Origin: Multifurca ochricompacta
Lineage: Eukaryota > Basidiomycota > Agaricomycetes > Russulales > Russulaceae
Direction: 5' to 3'
Assembly: GCA_022496185.1 (NCBI GenBank)
Contig: WTXG01000351.1
Span: 1 to 32,428 of the forward strand
Length of the DNA: 32,428 nt
The notes under the pieces are model-generated. The model saw only the letters and a list, made by a program, of their open reading frames with translations, ran no database searches and had not been told where the DNA came from. Below are positions 10,311-20,848 of this stretch, piece after piece. A program made the position numbers and the translations under genes. Each line of letters opens with the position of its first letter. The first letter of the stretch is position 1.

Positions 10311-10322
10311 GGTTATGGGCCC
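10311..10322 (+). other. Primer-binding site, initiator tRNA-Met anticodon arm type
   Basis: GGTTATGGGCCC directly follows the LTR. It complements the anticodon arm of initiator tRNA-Met (GGGCTCATAACC) with one mismatch, and the following TG extends the match. Half-tRNA priming of this kind is known for Drosophila copia and yeast Ty5. The same site lies at 17758-17769 on the minus strand. Confidence 0.7.
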
Positions 10323-11240
10323 TGGGCATGCTTTACTGACCACCCTTTGATCAGTCCAAAACCTTCTTCAAAGCTCACACATCACAAGACTTTGTCTTTC
10401 CCAATCAGTCTTCCAGTGAGCTTCGATTTCCTTTCTCTTGCCCTTAACTGTCCACAAGGTGGTGCACTTTATGTGCCCACCTTGATCTGTTTGGCTAGTC
10501 CCTCAGGGGATTCTTGCAAAAAGTGATGAGGGACCCTAAGCGGGTGAAACACCTTGAGCTCCTCATGTGCACTCTAAGTAAATAGTATTCTTAGTTGTAG
10601 CTGGGTTTTCGTCCCATCCATAGTCTTAGTAGGCCACTTGCCCAGAAGGCTTGAGGCTATAGGTTCAGTCAATGCTTGGCTCAATCCGTAAGCCAGGTTT
10701 AGCGACCTGCAGGTAGAGTTTAGGGTCTAGAACAAGGCATGGGTAGTCACTCCCATGACACTTGGGCTCGATACAAGTAGGCTTGAACTACTATAGTAGA
10801 TACACAGTAGCTAGAGGGTTTTGTCTCTGGGCAGAAGTACCTGCTGCTTTCATTGGGGGTCCGCCCCAACCAGAGGAAACCTGATAGTCTACTATAGTCA
10901 TGGCCCCAATCATCTAGGGCTTAATCATGGACTCCACCACCAGCACTAGAGGAAGGGCTCTATACCCTTCATCTCTAGTGGAACTTGCAGTTGGCTCCTC
11001 CATGACATGACTCCCCATCTATTTACACAATGTCCCCCTGATGTGGGCTTAGGACTTGTTATAGATGGCGCTAGACAGTCTACTATACTACTTAGAAGTC
11101 GCACATCAGAGGCAGGACTTTTTTAAGTTCTGAAGCATAGTGCCACAGATTGGATGGGCCCTCTTAAATGAGACCTGGACAACTGGTTCTAATTGCTCCT
11201 TGGAACCAGGATCAAACCTTTTTTTAAAATCATCTCACAA
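10323..11240 (+). other. Long non-coding leader of Copia-3
   Basis: About 920 bp between primer-binding site and gag start with no credible frame. It contains the 12-bp palindrome CTACTATAGTAG (10788-10799) and further CTACTATA copies near 10890 and 11080. The mirrored leader 16843-17757 appears identical except for single-base deletions near its gag end. Packaging or translation signals would be expected here, but none can be named. Confidence 0.6.
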
Positions 11241-12158
11241 ATGTCTTCCATCATCTTCCCTCCCACCTTCAAGTTTGACAAGCTTGACGGCTCAAACTGG
11301 CAGCAATGGTCAGTGTCCTTCACTGCCTTGCTCAGGATAAATGGGATGAAGAGGCACATCACTCATGATGCCCCTGAGTTCCTGAATCCACCCAAGCCAG
11401 AAGATGGAGAAAAGGATGATGAGTACGCCAAATGTTTCGCACAATGGTCGGAACCAATGTACGTAGAATGGAACAGAGTGGAGGAAGTCCTCATGGGAGT
11501 TCTGGTGATGGTAACATTGCCAGAAACATACTCCCAAATTGCCTCTGACAGAACTTACCCTTCTGTCAATGCCAAGTATGAGCAATTGGAATCGCTCTAT
11601 GGCTCAGTAGGTAGCATGGCCACCTACAACTTGTGGTGCTCAGTTTTGTCCTTCCATTTGGAGGAAGGCAAACAATTTAGGCCCCAGTTGCAGTGTGTGT
11701 TGGATGTGAGGAGTACTCTTAAAGAGAATGGGATGGAGATCTCTGATCTCCAGATGAGCTTTATCTTGCTCCAATCCCTACCTCCATCCTACAATGCCAT
11801 TGCTGGCTCCATCCTGGCGTCAGGTCCTCCTGACTGTCTCTCCCCTCAGGACCTTGTACAAAGGTTCCTAAATGAGGAAAGCCAACTAGCCGGCCCTGCA
11901 GGAAGTGGTGTTGGGGCTGCCCTTAACAAGGCAGCCCATGTCAACAAAAATAAAAACAAAAAACAACCAAATTTCATGCCACAACCTGCAGGTGCATCAG
12001 TGTCCAATGATGTCACCTGCTTCTATTGCCAGAAGCCGGGCCACAAGGATAATGAATGTCGGCAAAGGAAACAGGACAGAGCCAATGCTGATGCAGGCAA
12101 AAAGGGCAACAAGAGGAAGGGGCAAGGCCCCAGTGTACAAACAAACTCCACAAAGTAG
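11241..12158 (+). CDS. Copia-3 gag (UBN2-type), C-terminally truncated
   Basis: Structural protein that would form the virus-like particle. ATG at 11241 is preferred over the upstream ATG at 11193 because the conserved gag start (FKFDKLDGSNWQQWSVSF) follows it within a few residues. Then come YEQLESLYGSVGSMATYNLW, LQSLPPSYNAIAGSIL, a basic Asn/Lys stretch and a CCHC zinc knuckle (CFYCQKPGHKDNEC). The copia family is normally one gag-pol frame; here the frame leaves gag at the composite joint and stops at 12156-12158 within antisense LTR, so protease and pol are absent. Unlike its mirror copy, this gag has no frameshift. About 305 residues. Confidence 0.9.
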   Translation: MSSIIFPPTFKFDKLDGSNWQQWSVSFTALLRINGMKRHITHDAPEFLNPPKPEDGEKDDEYAKCFAQWSEPMYVEWNRVEEVLMGVLVMVTLPETYSQIASDRTYPSVNAKYEQLESLYGSVGSMATYNLWCSVLSFHLEEGKQFRPQLQCVLDVRSTLKENGMEISDLQMSFILLQSLPPSYNAIAGSILASGPPDCLSPQDLVQRFLNEESQLAGPAGSGVGAALNKAAHVNKNKNKKQPNFMPQPAGASVSNDVTCFYCQKPGHKDNECRQRKQDRANADAGKKGNKRKGQGPSVQTNSTK

Positions 12159-12212
12159 CTAATCTAATCTCCTGATGCCTGAAGCATCACTGAACACATC
12201 CTGCATTCAACA
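12147..12212 (-). repeat. Truncated 3' LTR of Copia-2
   Basis: On the minus strand TGTTGAATGCAGG begins at 12212 right after the purine tract and follows the LTR for about 65 bases, then switches to antisense gag at TGTGGA. The remaining 450 bp of the LTR are missing. This is the joint of the composite. Confidence 0.9.
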
Positions 12213-12222
12213 TCCCTCCATG
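12213..12222 (-). other. Polypurine tract of Copia-2
   Basis: CATGGAGGGA on the minus strand, abutting the LTR start. Identical to the tract of Copia-1. Between it and the pol stop (12223-12486) there is no gene, only the copia 3' untranslated segment, which has a diverged counterpart at 1338-1587. Confidence 0.8.
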
Positions 12223-12486
12223 CTGAAGGCATCTGGTCATGGATGGAATGAGTTAAATGAGCACACTGCCGTTCACAATTGAACAAACATGTCACCAGCC
12301 AGAGATCCAACTTCTCTAGCTCTCAAGTGTGAGAAGGGCATGGTGTTCAGAGGCATATTGCGGTGATTTGCTTATGCAAACTGAAACTGTACACACCACT
12401 TGCATCACTCTCAAGGTCGAGAATGCACTCATGTTGCATGGTGGGAAAGTGAGACTGGTATACAAAGTCTCCAAATTCCAGCTCTT

Positions 12487-14594
12487 TCATTCCAGCACTA
12501 ATCCAAGTCCATTGACCATGATTTCAAAGGATGCTTTTGGTAGAGACTTAGTGAAGCCATCTGCCAGCATCTCACCAGTGGGAGTTCGCACTAACTCAAT
12601 TATGTGCGATTCTATGTATCCCCTAATGGCATGGTACTTGATTGGTATGTGCTTTGACTGCCTTCCTGTGACAGGGTTTAATGCTAGATCTACAGCACCC
12701 TTATTGTCACAGTGGAGTAGTATAGGGGAGGATACCTCATACCCTAATTCCTCCATAAAAGTCCTATACCACGCTGCTTGATTTGCAGCCTCAGAGAGGC
12801 TCATATATTCAGCTTCAGTGGTGGACTGTGCTACTGTTTTCTGCTTTCTTGAACACCAAGATATAGTGCCATTTGCTAAGAAAAACACGTAGCCTGAGGT
12901 AGAATGGCAGTCCTCTTGATTTCCCCATGAGGAATCTGCAAAGCCATGAAGACCACTCTCCCCATTCCCTCCAGAATATTGCAACTTGTAATCTTTTGTA
13001 CTGTTAAGATACTTTAAGACATATTTAGCAAGTCACATATGATTCTGAGAGGGGTTGGAAGCATATTGGCTAAGGCGCACCACAGCAAAACTGATGTCAG
13101 GTCTGCTTCCAATCTGCACCCATAGCAGTGACCCCATCAACTGTTGGTACTTCTTTATTTCAGAAGTAGATGCCTGGCCATCAAACTTGACCAGATGGAC
13201 ATCAGTGCCAGAGGGAAGTGGAGTATATACTTGGTTGGAATCCCTCATCCCAAACTTCTCAATAATAGATAAAACATAGGCTGCTTGGTCAATCTCCAGT
13301 GTCTTGTTAGGACAATCCCTGGTGATATTAACTCCAAGGTATGACTGGATTTCTCCCAAGTCAGTCATCTCATATCAATTAGATAGGGATTACTTCAGCC
13401 ATGTTATCTTATCATTGGAAGATCCAAGTATAGTAATGTCATCTACATAGAGAATGACATAGAGTGAATCATCCCCCTCTTTATGATGAAACACATACAC
13501 TCCTGCATCAGAGTACATCCGAGTAAAGCCCAGTTCATTAAGAACTGCATGGAATTGTAGATTCCATGCTCGGGATGCTTGTTTGAGGCCATATAATGCT
13601 TTTTGTAGCCTACAAACTTTGGACTCTTGACCAGCAATGACAAAACCAACTGGTTGCTCCATATAAATTTCTTCATCCAGATCACCATGTAGGAATGCTG
13701 ATTTGACATCCATTTGGTGGATTTCCCAATCCTCTAGCATAGCTAGTGCTAGTAATAATCTAAGAGATTCAAATCTGGCGACTGGAGAGAATGTTTCGTC
13801 AAAGTCCACCCCTTCTATTTGGGTGAAACCTTTTGCCATGAGCCTAGCACGAAACTGTCCATCTGGTTTCAGCTTAAAAACCCATTTTGATTTGACAGCC
13901 TTTCTTCCTTTCGGAAGATCCTCAAGGTGCCACACATTAAGTTTATCTAAGGCATCAATTTCATATTTACATGCCTCAAGCCATTCACTGGCATTGTCAG
14001 ACTGCATTGCCTCCTGAAAAGTCAGGGGGTCTCTATAGGAGACTCCTGCAGCATTTAGCAATTCCATATGCCCAAGTCTGGAAGAACCCTGCACAAACTC
14101 AGCATTATCCTCATTATAAAATCGAGATTCATGCAGTGTGAATGTCTGGGATGGGCAGTATCAAGATCTAAATCTTCCTGCACAGCCCTGTCACGCTGTT
14201 GATAGCATGGACTTTCCCTAGTAAAAACTGGTTGGGGAAGTCTGCCAACATTCTTCTTAGATTGTCTTTTGGCATGGGTTCTTTGGGGGAGTTCTGATGG
14301 TTCCATGACTTGGGATGGAGGTGTCTGATAGATAGTAATATTGTGTGTGTCTATCTCTCTTTTGGGTGTGGTAGGCTCAGGATTTAACTGAGGAGGTTCC
14401 ACTTCCTCCTGTTCCTCAACCTTGGCTTCCTTGTCTTCAGGGGCCTGAGGAACTGTGGCTATTGCTGGTTGAGGCTGGACAGGCCTCTCAACTTCTAAGA
14501 CAAAAGGCGTAACTTTTTCCTTTTCCTTTCCCTTGTTGTCCTTGACAAGGTTGGATGGGAAGGATCCTTCATCAAATGTCACATCTCTTGACAA
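12487..14594 (-). pseudogene. Copia-2 pol, second part: reverse transcriptase and RNase H
   Basis: Copies element RNA into DNA and removes the RNA strand. Descending from 14594: a variable acidic linker after integrase (14594-14100), then RT with KSKWVFKLKPDG, FDETFSPVARFESLR, HQMDVKSAFLHGD and the YVDD box (LYVILYVDDITILG near 13450), DLGEIQSYLG, then RNase H with FADSSWGNQEDC, STTEAEYMSLSEA and HCDNKGAVDL, and the end KHIPIKYHAIRGY to VLE with stop at 12487-12489. Breaks: a frame change near 14090, stops near 13393 and 13375, and another break near 13030. Active-site aspartates are present, but the chain is not continuous, so no functional enzyme is expected. Confidence 0.92.
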
Positions 14595-14603
14595 TACAAA
14601 GGA

Positions 14604-16112
14604 TCAAGTATGCATATCCCAAAGAAGATATCCTTTTGAGTGGGGTGCATACCTGACAAAGACTGTTTCCCTGGCTTTATGATCCAGTTTACATCTTTTA
14701 TCCTCTGGGACAGTATAATAGGCTAAGCAGCCAAATATTTTAAAGTACGAGACATCTGGAATGTCCCCATCCAGAAGCTCAAGTGGTGTCCTCCACTTAT
14801 TGGAACAGATAGGCGTTCTATTGTATATGTGACAGGCTGTTCGCACTGCACATTCCCAGAAACCAAGGGAAAGACCAGCATGATGCAGCATACTGGTAGC
14901 CTTTTCCATGATGGTTCTGTTGAACCTTTCAGCCCTTCCATTCTGTTGTGGGGAATATGGCATTGTCAATTTATGCTCTATGCCAGCCTGCTCAAGTATT
15001 GACTTCAGCTCCCTATTAACAAATTTGCCACCTCGGTCTGTGTGTAAGGTCTTTATTTTCTTGTCTGTTTTATTTTCCAAGAATGCCTTAATGTTACAGA
15101 AGACTGATGTAAAGTCACTTTTAGCCTTCATAGCAACAACTAGAGCAGTTCTGCTAAAGTCATCTATGAAGGTGGCAAAGTATAGGTTCCCTTGAATGGA
15201 AGTACATTGTAGAGGACCAACTAGGTCACTATGTATGACTTCCAAGGGTGCTGAAGCTCTCTTTTGAGAGGGAGGGAATGGAAGACAGTGTGATTTTCCC
15301 ATTTCACAGCCATAGCACGGCCTGTCTTCCACCTGGCTATTATCTATACTAAGGCCTTTTACAGCCTTAGGAGCATGTCTTTTAAGGGCCTCTTTAGACA
15401 TATGACCCATGCACAAATGCCAGGTATCAAGGCTACTTGATGCAGATTTGTGGGAAGCAGTATTTAGATTCTGCATAGTTTTCCCAAGGACCCAATAGAG
15501 TCCCATAGCCTTGACACCTTCCGCTATGATTGCATTATTATACTTTATTCTGACTTCAGATGGAGTGAACTCCACTGAGCCACCTTTGTCTGTGATGCAG
15601 CTGGTCGACAGTATTCTTTCACTGCCAGGCATATAGTAGACATTATTTAACTCTAACTCGTAATTTTTCTGAGTTTTGAGAATGACTTTGCCTGTTCCTT
15701 TGACTTGGACTATGGAGCCATCACCAATTGTCACCTGATGTCCTGTATGTGGGAGATATTCAGAAAAATCTTCTAAATATGGTGTAAAGTGAGTGGTGGC
15801 TCCACTGTCCATCATCCAAGGATTGCTGCCATCATCGACTTCTTGCATATGTTCCGTCAAAGAATAAAGTGAAATGCGAGGTGTCTCATGCACCTCCTGT
15901 ATTCTGCCACTACCATTAACTACGGTAGCTACTTGTGTGGAGTTTGTTTGTACACTGGGGCCTTGCCCCTTCCTCTTGTTGCCCTTTTTGCCTGCATCAG
16001 CATTGGCTCTGTCCTGTTTCCTTTGCCGACATTCATTAGCCTTGTGGCCCGGCTTCTGGCAATAGAAGCAGGTGACATCATTGGACACTGATGCACCTGC
16101 AGGTTGTGGCAT
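14604..16112 (-). pseudogene. Copia-2 zinc knuckle, protease and integrase
   Basis: 502-codon open stretch. It opens with the gag knuckle (CFYCQKPGHKANEC), then aspartic protease (MMDSGATTHFTPY), the integrase zinc domain (WHLCMGHM with CYGCEMGKSHC) and the integrase core (IHSDLVGP, LHTDRGGKF, NGRAERFN), in which all three acidic residues of the DDE triad are visible. Then comes IYNRTP and the conserved KIFGCLAYY. The internal ATG at 16112 is not a true start: a one-base deletion near 16129 separates this block from gag. It ends with TGA at 14604 inside DMHT*SFVLSRDV, where the family continues toward RT. Confidence 0.93.
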
Positions 16113-16842
16113 GAAATTTGGTTGTTTTTGTTTTTATTTTTGTTGACATGGGCTGCCTTGTTAAGGGCAGCCCCAACACCACTTCCTGCAGGGCCGGCTA
16201 GTTGGCTTTCCTCATTTAGGAACCTTTGTACAAGGTCCTGAGGGGAGAGACAGTCAGGAGGACCTGACGCCAGGATGGAGCCAGCAATGGCATTGTAGGA
16301 TGGAGGTAGGGATTGGAGCAAGATAAAGCTCATCTGGAGATCAGAGATCTCCATCCCATTCTCTTTAAGAGTACTCCTCACATCCAACACACACTGCAAC
16401 TGGGGCCTAAATTGTTTGCCTTCCTCCAAATGGAAGGACAAAACTGAGCACCACAAGTTGTAGGTGGCCATGCTACCTACTGAGCCATAGAGCGATTCCA
16501 ATGCTCATACTTGGCATTGACAGAAGGGTAAGTTCTGTCAGAGGCAATTTGGGAGTATGTTTCTGGCAATGTTACCATCACCAGAACTCCCATGAGGACT
16601 TCCTCCACTCTGTTCCATTCTACGTACATTGGTCCGACCATTGTGCGAAACATTTGGCGTACTCATCATCCTTTTCTCCATCTCTGGCTTGGGTGGATTC
16701 AGGAACTCAGGGGCATCATGAGTGATGTGCCTCTTCATCCCATTTATCCTGAGCAAGGCAGTGAAGGACACTGACCATTGCTGCCAGTTTGAGCCGTCAA
16801 GCTTGTCAACTTGAAGGTGGGAGGGAAGATGATGGAAGACAT
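15935..16842 (-). pseudogene. Copia-2 gag, broken by single-base deletions
   Basis: Mirror copy of Copia-3 gag, with the start ATG at 16842. Compared with the plus copy it lacks one base at about 16809, 16683, 16633, 16502 and 16129, each in a short homopolymer run, so the frame is lost repeatedly while substitutions are few (for example knuckle residue Ala instead of Asp near 16038). The middle part 16501-15929 reads open in one frame (YGSVGSMATYNLW to the Asn/Lys run). These deletions may be decay or consensus errors in the assembly. Confidence 0.9.
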
Positions 16843-17757
16843 TTGTGAGATGATTTAAAAAAAGGTTTGATCCTGGTTCCAAGGAGCATTAGAACCAGTT
16901 GTCCAGGTCTCATTTAAGAGGGCCCATCCATCTGTGGCACTATGCTTCAGAACTTAAAAAAGTCCTGCCTCTGATGTGCGACTTCTAAGTAGTATAGTAG
17001 ACTGTCTAGCGCCATCTATAACAAGTCCTAAGCCCACATCAGGGGGACATTGTGTAAATAGATGGGGAGTCATGTCATGGAGGAGCCAACTGCAAGTTCC
17101 ACTAGAGATGAAGGGTATAGAGCCCTTCCTCTAGTGCTGGTGGTGGAGTCCATGATTAAGCCCTAGATGATTGGGGCCATGACTATAGTAGACTATCAGG
17201 TTTCCTCTGGTTGGGGCGGACCCCCAATGAAAGCAGCAGGTACTTCTGCCCAGAGACAAAACCCTCTAGCTACTGTGTATCTACTATAGTAGTTCAAGCC
17301 TACTTGTATCGAGCCCAAGTGTCATGGGAGTGACTACCCATGCCTTGTTCTAGACCCTAAACTCTACCTGCAGGTCGCTAAACCTGGCTTACGGATTGAG
17401 CCAAGCATTGACTGAACCTATAGCCTCAAGCCTTCTGGGCAAGTGGCCTACTAAGACTATGGATGGGACGAAAACCCAGCTACAACTAAGAATACTATTT
17501 ACTTAGAGTGCACATGAGGAGCTCAAGGTGTTTCACCCGCTTAGGGTCCCTCATCACTTTTTGCAAGAATCCCCTGAGGGACTAGCCAAACAGATCAAGG
17601 TGGGCACATAAAGTGCACCACCTTGTGGACAGTTAAGGGCAAGAGAAAGGAAATCGAAGCTCACTGGAAGACTGATTGGGAAAGACAAAGTCTTGTGATG
17701 TGTGAGCTTTGAAGAAGGTTTTGGACTGATCAAAGGGTGGTCAGTAAAGCATGCCCA
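16843..17757 (-). other. Non-coding leader of Copia-2
   Basis: Reverse complement of the Copia-3 leader. I read no substitution across most of its length; the differences found are one-base deletions near 16855, 16888 and 16930. No gene. Confidence 0.6.
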
Positions 17758-17769
17758 GGGCCCATAACC
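17758..17769 (-). other. Primer-binding site of Copia-2
   Basis: GGTTATGGGCCC on the minus strand, right after the LTR; the same as at 10311-10322. Confidence 0.7.
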
Positions 17770-18287
17770 TGTGAAACAGGCATGTGGCGCAGCATACTGA
17801 CTGTGAGAGGTTAGCAGTTTAGGCTAGAAGACAAGTTATACTTCAGAGGTGAAGAAAACTCTATATTACTATACTACACACCTAGAAGACAAGTTATCTA
17901 CAAGAGACGGTTAGTTATAGGTAGGGTAGTAAGTAGAGAGACTGGGACTTACACTTCAGAGGTGAAGAAAACTCTGAAGTGTAAGAGACGAAACAGACAC
18001 CCTTATATACTCTTCAAGGGATGGTCTGTGCACTGGGAATAAGTCCACAAGTGCTGGACAAAGTCCAAACAATAGACAAGAGGGATAAAGGCCATTGGCC
18101 AGTAAGGAATCACATGCTTATGCATCATTGGTAAGGTACATCAGTCAGCTACTGCGGAGTGTGAGAAAGAAAGTAATAATGATATGGTAAATAGTCCGAA
18201 ACTCTGATATCTAATCTAGTCCACAAAGTAGCTAATCTAATCTCCTGATGCCTGAAGCATCACTGAACACATCCTGCGTTCAACATT
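17770..18287 (-). repeat. Copia-2 5' LTR
   Basis: About 518 bp, TGTTGAACGC to TGTTTCACA on the minus strand, with a TATA box at 18001-18009 and the conserved stem-loop at 17948-17985. Almost identical to 9795-10310; one visible change is C for T near the U3 end. Its outer neighbour is gypsy-2 pol-proximal sequence. Confidence 0.95.
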
Positions 18288-19825
18288 GTCCTCTTGCCCT
18301 TGTAATGCCTTTTGGGCTAGCTCAGAAGCTTTCATCACATAGCAGTACACTTGGTCATCCACCTCCAGGTCATCCCATGTAGCCTTGTCCCCTACAATGA
18401 TAGCATGGATAGTGAGGTGTCATACAGTATAGTCATACCCTAATGAAGTGATGATGACAGGGTAGAATTCTTTATCCATAGTTGCATCTGCCCAATTTAT
18501 CTTTGGTTTGAAGGCAGCAAGCCAAGGATACCCCAAAATGAGGTCTTTGGTACCAATATTGGTAATGAGGAAGCAGATTGTCTTAGTACTTTCACCAACT
18601 TGTATGCTAAGGTTGGTATAATGTGTAATTCTTCTGGCCTTGTTGGCTGTCCCATCTATGTTCCAGATGTTCTTTTCTTGAGGGAGTGTAAGTGTCCCTA
18701 GTCCCAGGACTTTTACAAGTTGCTGGCTGATGAAGTTATCAGTGGCTCCAGAGTCCACCAATACATCTTGGTTGGCTGTTTTTTGTGTGGTTTCAAAATG
18801 AACTGGTATTTTTAATGATTTGAACTGACTAGTATACACAGAGGTTACATGTAGTGCTCTTGCCCAGGCTGATGGGGTTGAGCCAGTCAAAAATCCTTCT
18901 TTGCAAACACCTTTTCCACTAAGATGGCATGTACTTCCTCACTTTCTTTCATCATGTTTGCCCATATGTCTTGGGCCTTCTCTTCCTTGGTGCATTTATC
19001 AATGGTGGGCAGGTTGTTGGAAGCAGGGGCTGGGGTGGTAGTAGCTTCAGCCACTTGTGCTCCTTTTTTTGGGCAGTCTCAGGACATGTGTCCTTGAGCT
19101 TTGCAACAGAAGCATCTTCCTTCCTTCATGAGGGTTTGATGCTCATCCTCTGTAAGTGCAGCCCTAGCATGGGCTCTGTCTGCTGAGATATCCATGGCAT
19201 TTGGATCCCTCTGTGTAGCATGCATTGGTTTCACCCTGAAGGCTGCCTTCCACTGGTCTCTGGTCTTCCCTTTCTTGGTATTGACCCCAAATCTCATCTG
19301 GAAGTCAAGATAATCCTGCTGCTGTTGGCATGCAGCATCTACCCAGGCATCCCAACTTTGTGGATGGTGAAATTGGATTATGTTTTTCACCAATGGGTTG
19401 GAAGGCCCTGTGAGAAGAGGTCCAGAGTGGCCTCTTCATCTGTGTTGTACCTGGCCCTGTTGGCTAGGCTGTGGAATTTGGCAACATATGCATCCAAGTC
19501 CCCTCTCTCCATCCATAGTGATTTCAGTTCTCAAGTGGCCTTCTGTTTGGCCTGCCCATCTGTGAAGGCATCTTTAAATCTCTGGGCAATAGTTTCCCAG
19601 AGAATGGGGCTTGTAGTACACTGTCCCACTCCTACTTGGTCATTCAGCCATTCCAGCTGCTCCATTGTCCAATCATCCATGGCATCTCCTCTGATAAGAG
19701 ACAGGAGGAGATTCACCTGTTGAAAAGGGTTGACAATCTGGGGGACATCATGGTTGAAATTCTGGAAGGTTGTGAACTCCAGAATAAACTTCTTGCTCTG
19801 GGAGTGATCCCCTGTGAATATCTGG
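18288..19825 (-). pseudogene. Gypsy-2 gag to protease relic, main part
   Basis: Minus strand, descending: IFTGDHSQSKKFILEF, DDWTMEQLEWLNDQVG, a stop near 19530, DLFSQGLPTHWVKNIIQFHHP, knuckle (CFCCKAQGHMS, then a stop), and a better kept protease block at 18890-18420 with VLVDSGATDNFIS and LILGYPWLAAFKPKINW. It breaks off at 18288 at the copia LTR before RT is reached. At its upstream side gypsy-1 inserted at TCTGG, and its gag continues at 27759 beyond that element. Same family as gypsy-L and gypsy-1. Confidence 0.9.
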
Positions 19826-20827
19826 TGTTATGAACCCCACTACATTGTCTTTTCTTTCGTTCGTGCCTTGTGACTTGTTGTTTGACCTTGTTTGACCTTT
19901 GTTGACTCTGTTTATGCTTCTTTTGTACTTGTTTGTTTCTTATCTTTGACTCAGGCTGTGCTTATCTCTGACTCATACATTACATGTGAACTCTTACATA
20001 TTTTCCCACCAGAATTGCAACTATACCAGATTCATCTCCATATATTCTCACCTGGCCCCACCCTTGCTCTGTCTCCCCTTTAGTTATATTATGATTTTGT
20101 TGATACACTGAGTACTTTACTCCAATTCAGACTCTGATCCCTATTACATATATAAGGCCCACTTAGATAGCCCTGTATGCTTTAGACTCAACTTCTCAAT
20201 TGACTTGGTGCATTACCTTCTGGGTGATCTCTAAGTGGTGATGTTCTGGCCCGGCTTGGCCCAAAAGCTGCAGCTTTGGCTCGGCCTGAGGTGGCTCCAG
20301 CTTTCCTGAAGTCTGGGCTGAGCCAAAGCCGCCACAGACAGCTTGGCCCAAGCCGTGGCTTTTGGCAGAGAAAATTTTATGACATATAACTAGTAGTTAT
20401 AGTTCAGCTAATCCAAATATGACTTAGTGTGTTATGTATTGCAAAGCTATATCGAAGAAAAAGTTTGAAATGCTGCAATAAACATGATCACATGACCCAA
20501 ATCAACCACTTTGTGATCAGATTTCTACTGATTTTGACAATTGCTATTGCACTTGTATGTGCTGTTGAAAGCCGCAGCCTGAGCCGGCGGCTTTGGCTTT
20601 TAGTTTCTCTGAGCCGGGCCAGGCACATCACTATCTCTAAGAACTGACCTCTGAATCATCTCAGTGCTTCTGGCACTTTTCTGCTCACCAATACCAAGGG
20701 ATTAGCTCCTTGGTATTGACTCATCACTTGCCTCTGTATACTCATAACACAGTGTACAACTGACTTTGTAGTTCTGCTACGTGACTTAAGTCACATGTCA
20801 TGCTGAACGCCCGCACCAGGCATTACA
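19826..20827 (+). repeat. Gypsy-1 5' LTR, enlarged by a MITE
   Basis: TGTTATGAACCC to CATTACA, 1002 bp. Without the 398-bp insert and its 8-bp duplication it matches the 596-bp 3' LTR. TATA box TATATAAG at 20149-20156. The following 20 bases (TTAAGTTGAGTCTCC) match no primer site I recognise. Confidence 0.95.
20236..20633. mobile_element. hAT-like MITE, 398 bp
   Basis: Flanked by the 8-bp duplication TCTCTAAG (20228-20235 and 20634-20641). Ends are inverted: left TGGTGATGTTCTGGCCCGGCT, right (reverse complement) TAGTGATGTGCCTGGCCCGGCT. An 8-bp duplication and TAGTGATG-type termini are features of hAT elements. Subterminal GGCTTTGG, GGCCCAAGCC and related repeats are frequent. No transposase. 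Absent from the 3' LTR, so it came after gypsy-1. Confidence 0.85.
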
Positions 20828-20848
20828 TTAAGTTGAGTCTCCCTCCCT

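Larger units (their letters stand above)
9795..18287. mobile_element. Head-to-head composite of two copia elements
   Basis: Outer ends are both U3 starts (TGTTGAATGC on plus at 9795, TGTTGAACGC on minus at 18287). The left arm 9795-12152 (LTR, leader, gag) is the reverse complement of about 15935-18287, almost identical through LTR and leader. Between the arms lies minus-strand Copia-2 pol with its polypurine tract and the first 60-odd bases of its 3' LTR. The two copies meet at 12147-12161, where gag and LTR share TCCACA plus AAGTAGCTA. There is no target duplication (left flank CAAAC, right flank TTGTC), and the flanks lie in different parts of two gypsy relics. A deletion between two separate insertions in opposite orientation fits best. 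Confidence 0.85.

Noticed and set aside
16120..16135. A-run in gag as a programmed frameshift site
   Set aside because: The mirror copy reads through in one frame with one more A, and the same arm has several other one-base losses, so a plain indel is simpler.
9795..18287. Composite as a single integrated cDNA
   Set aside because: Flanking pentamers CAAAC and TTGTC do not match, and the flanks belong to different gypsy positions, so a single clean integration is not supported.
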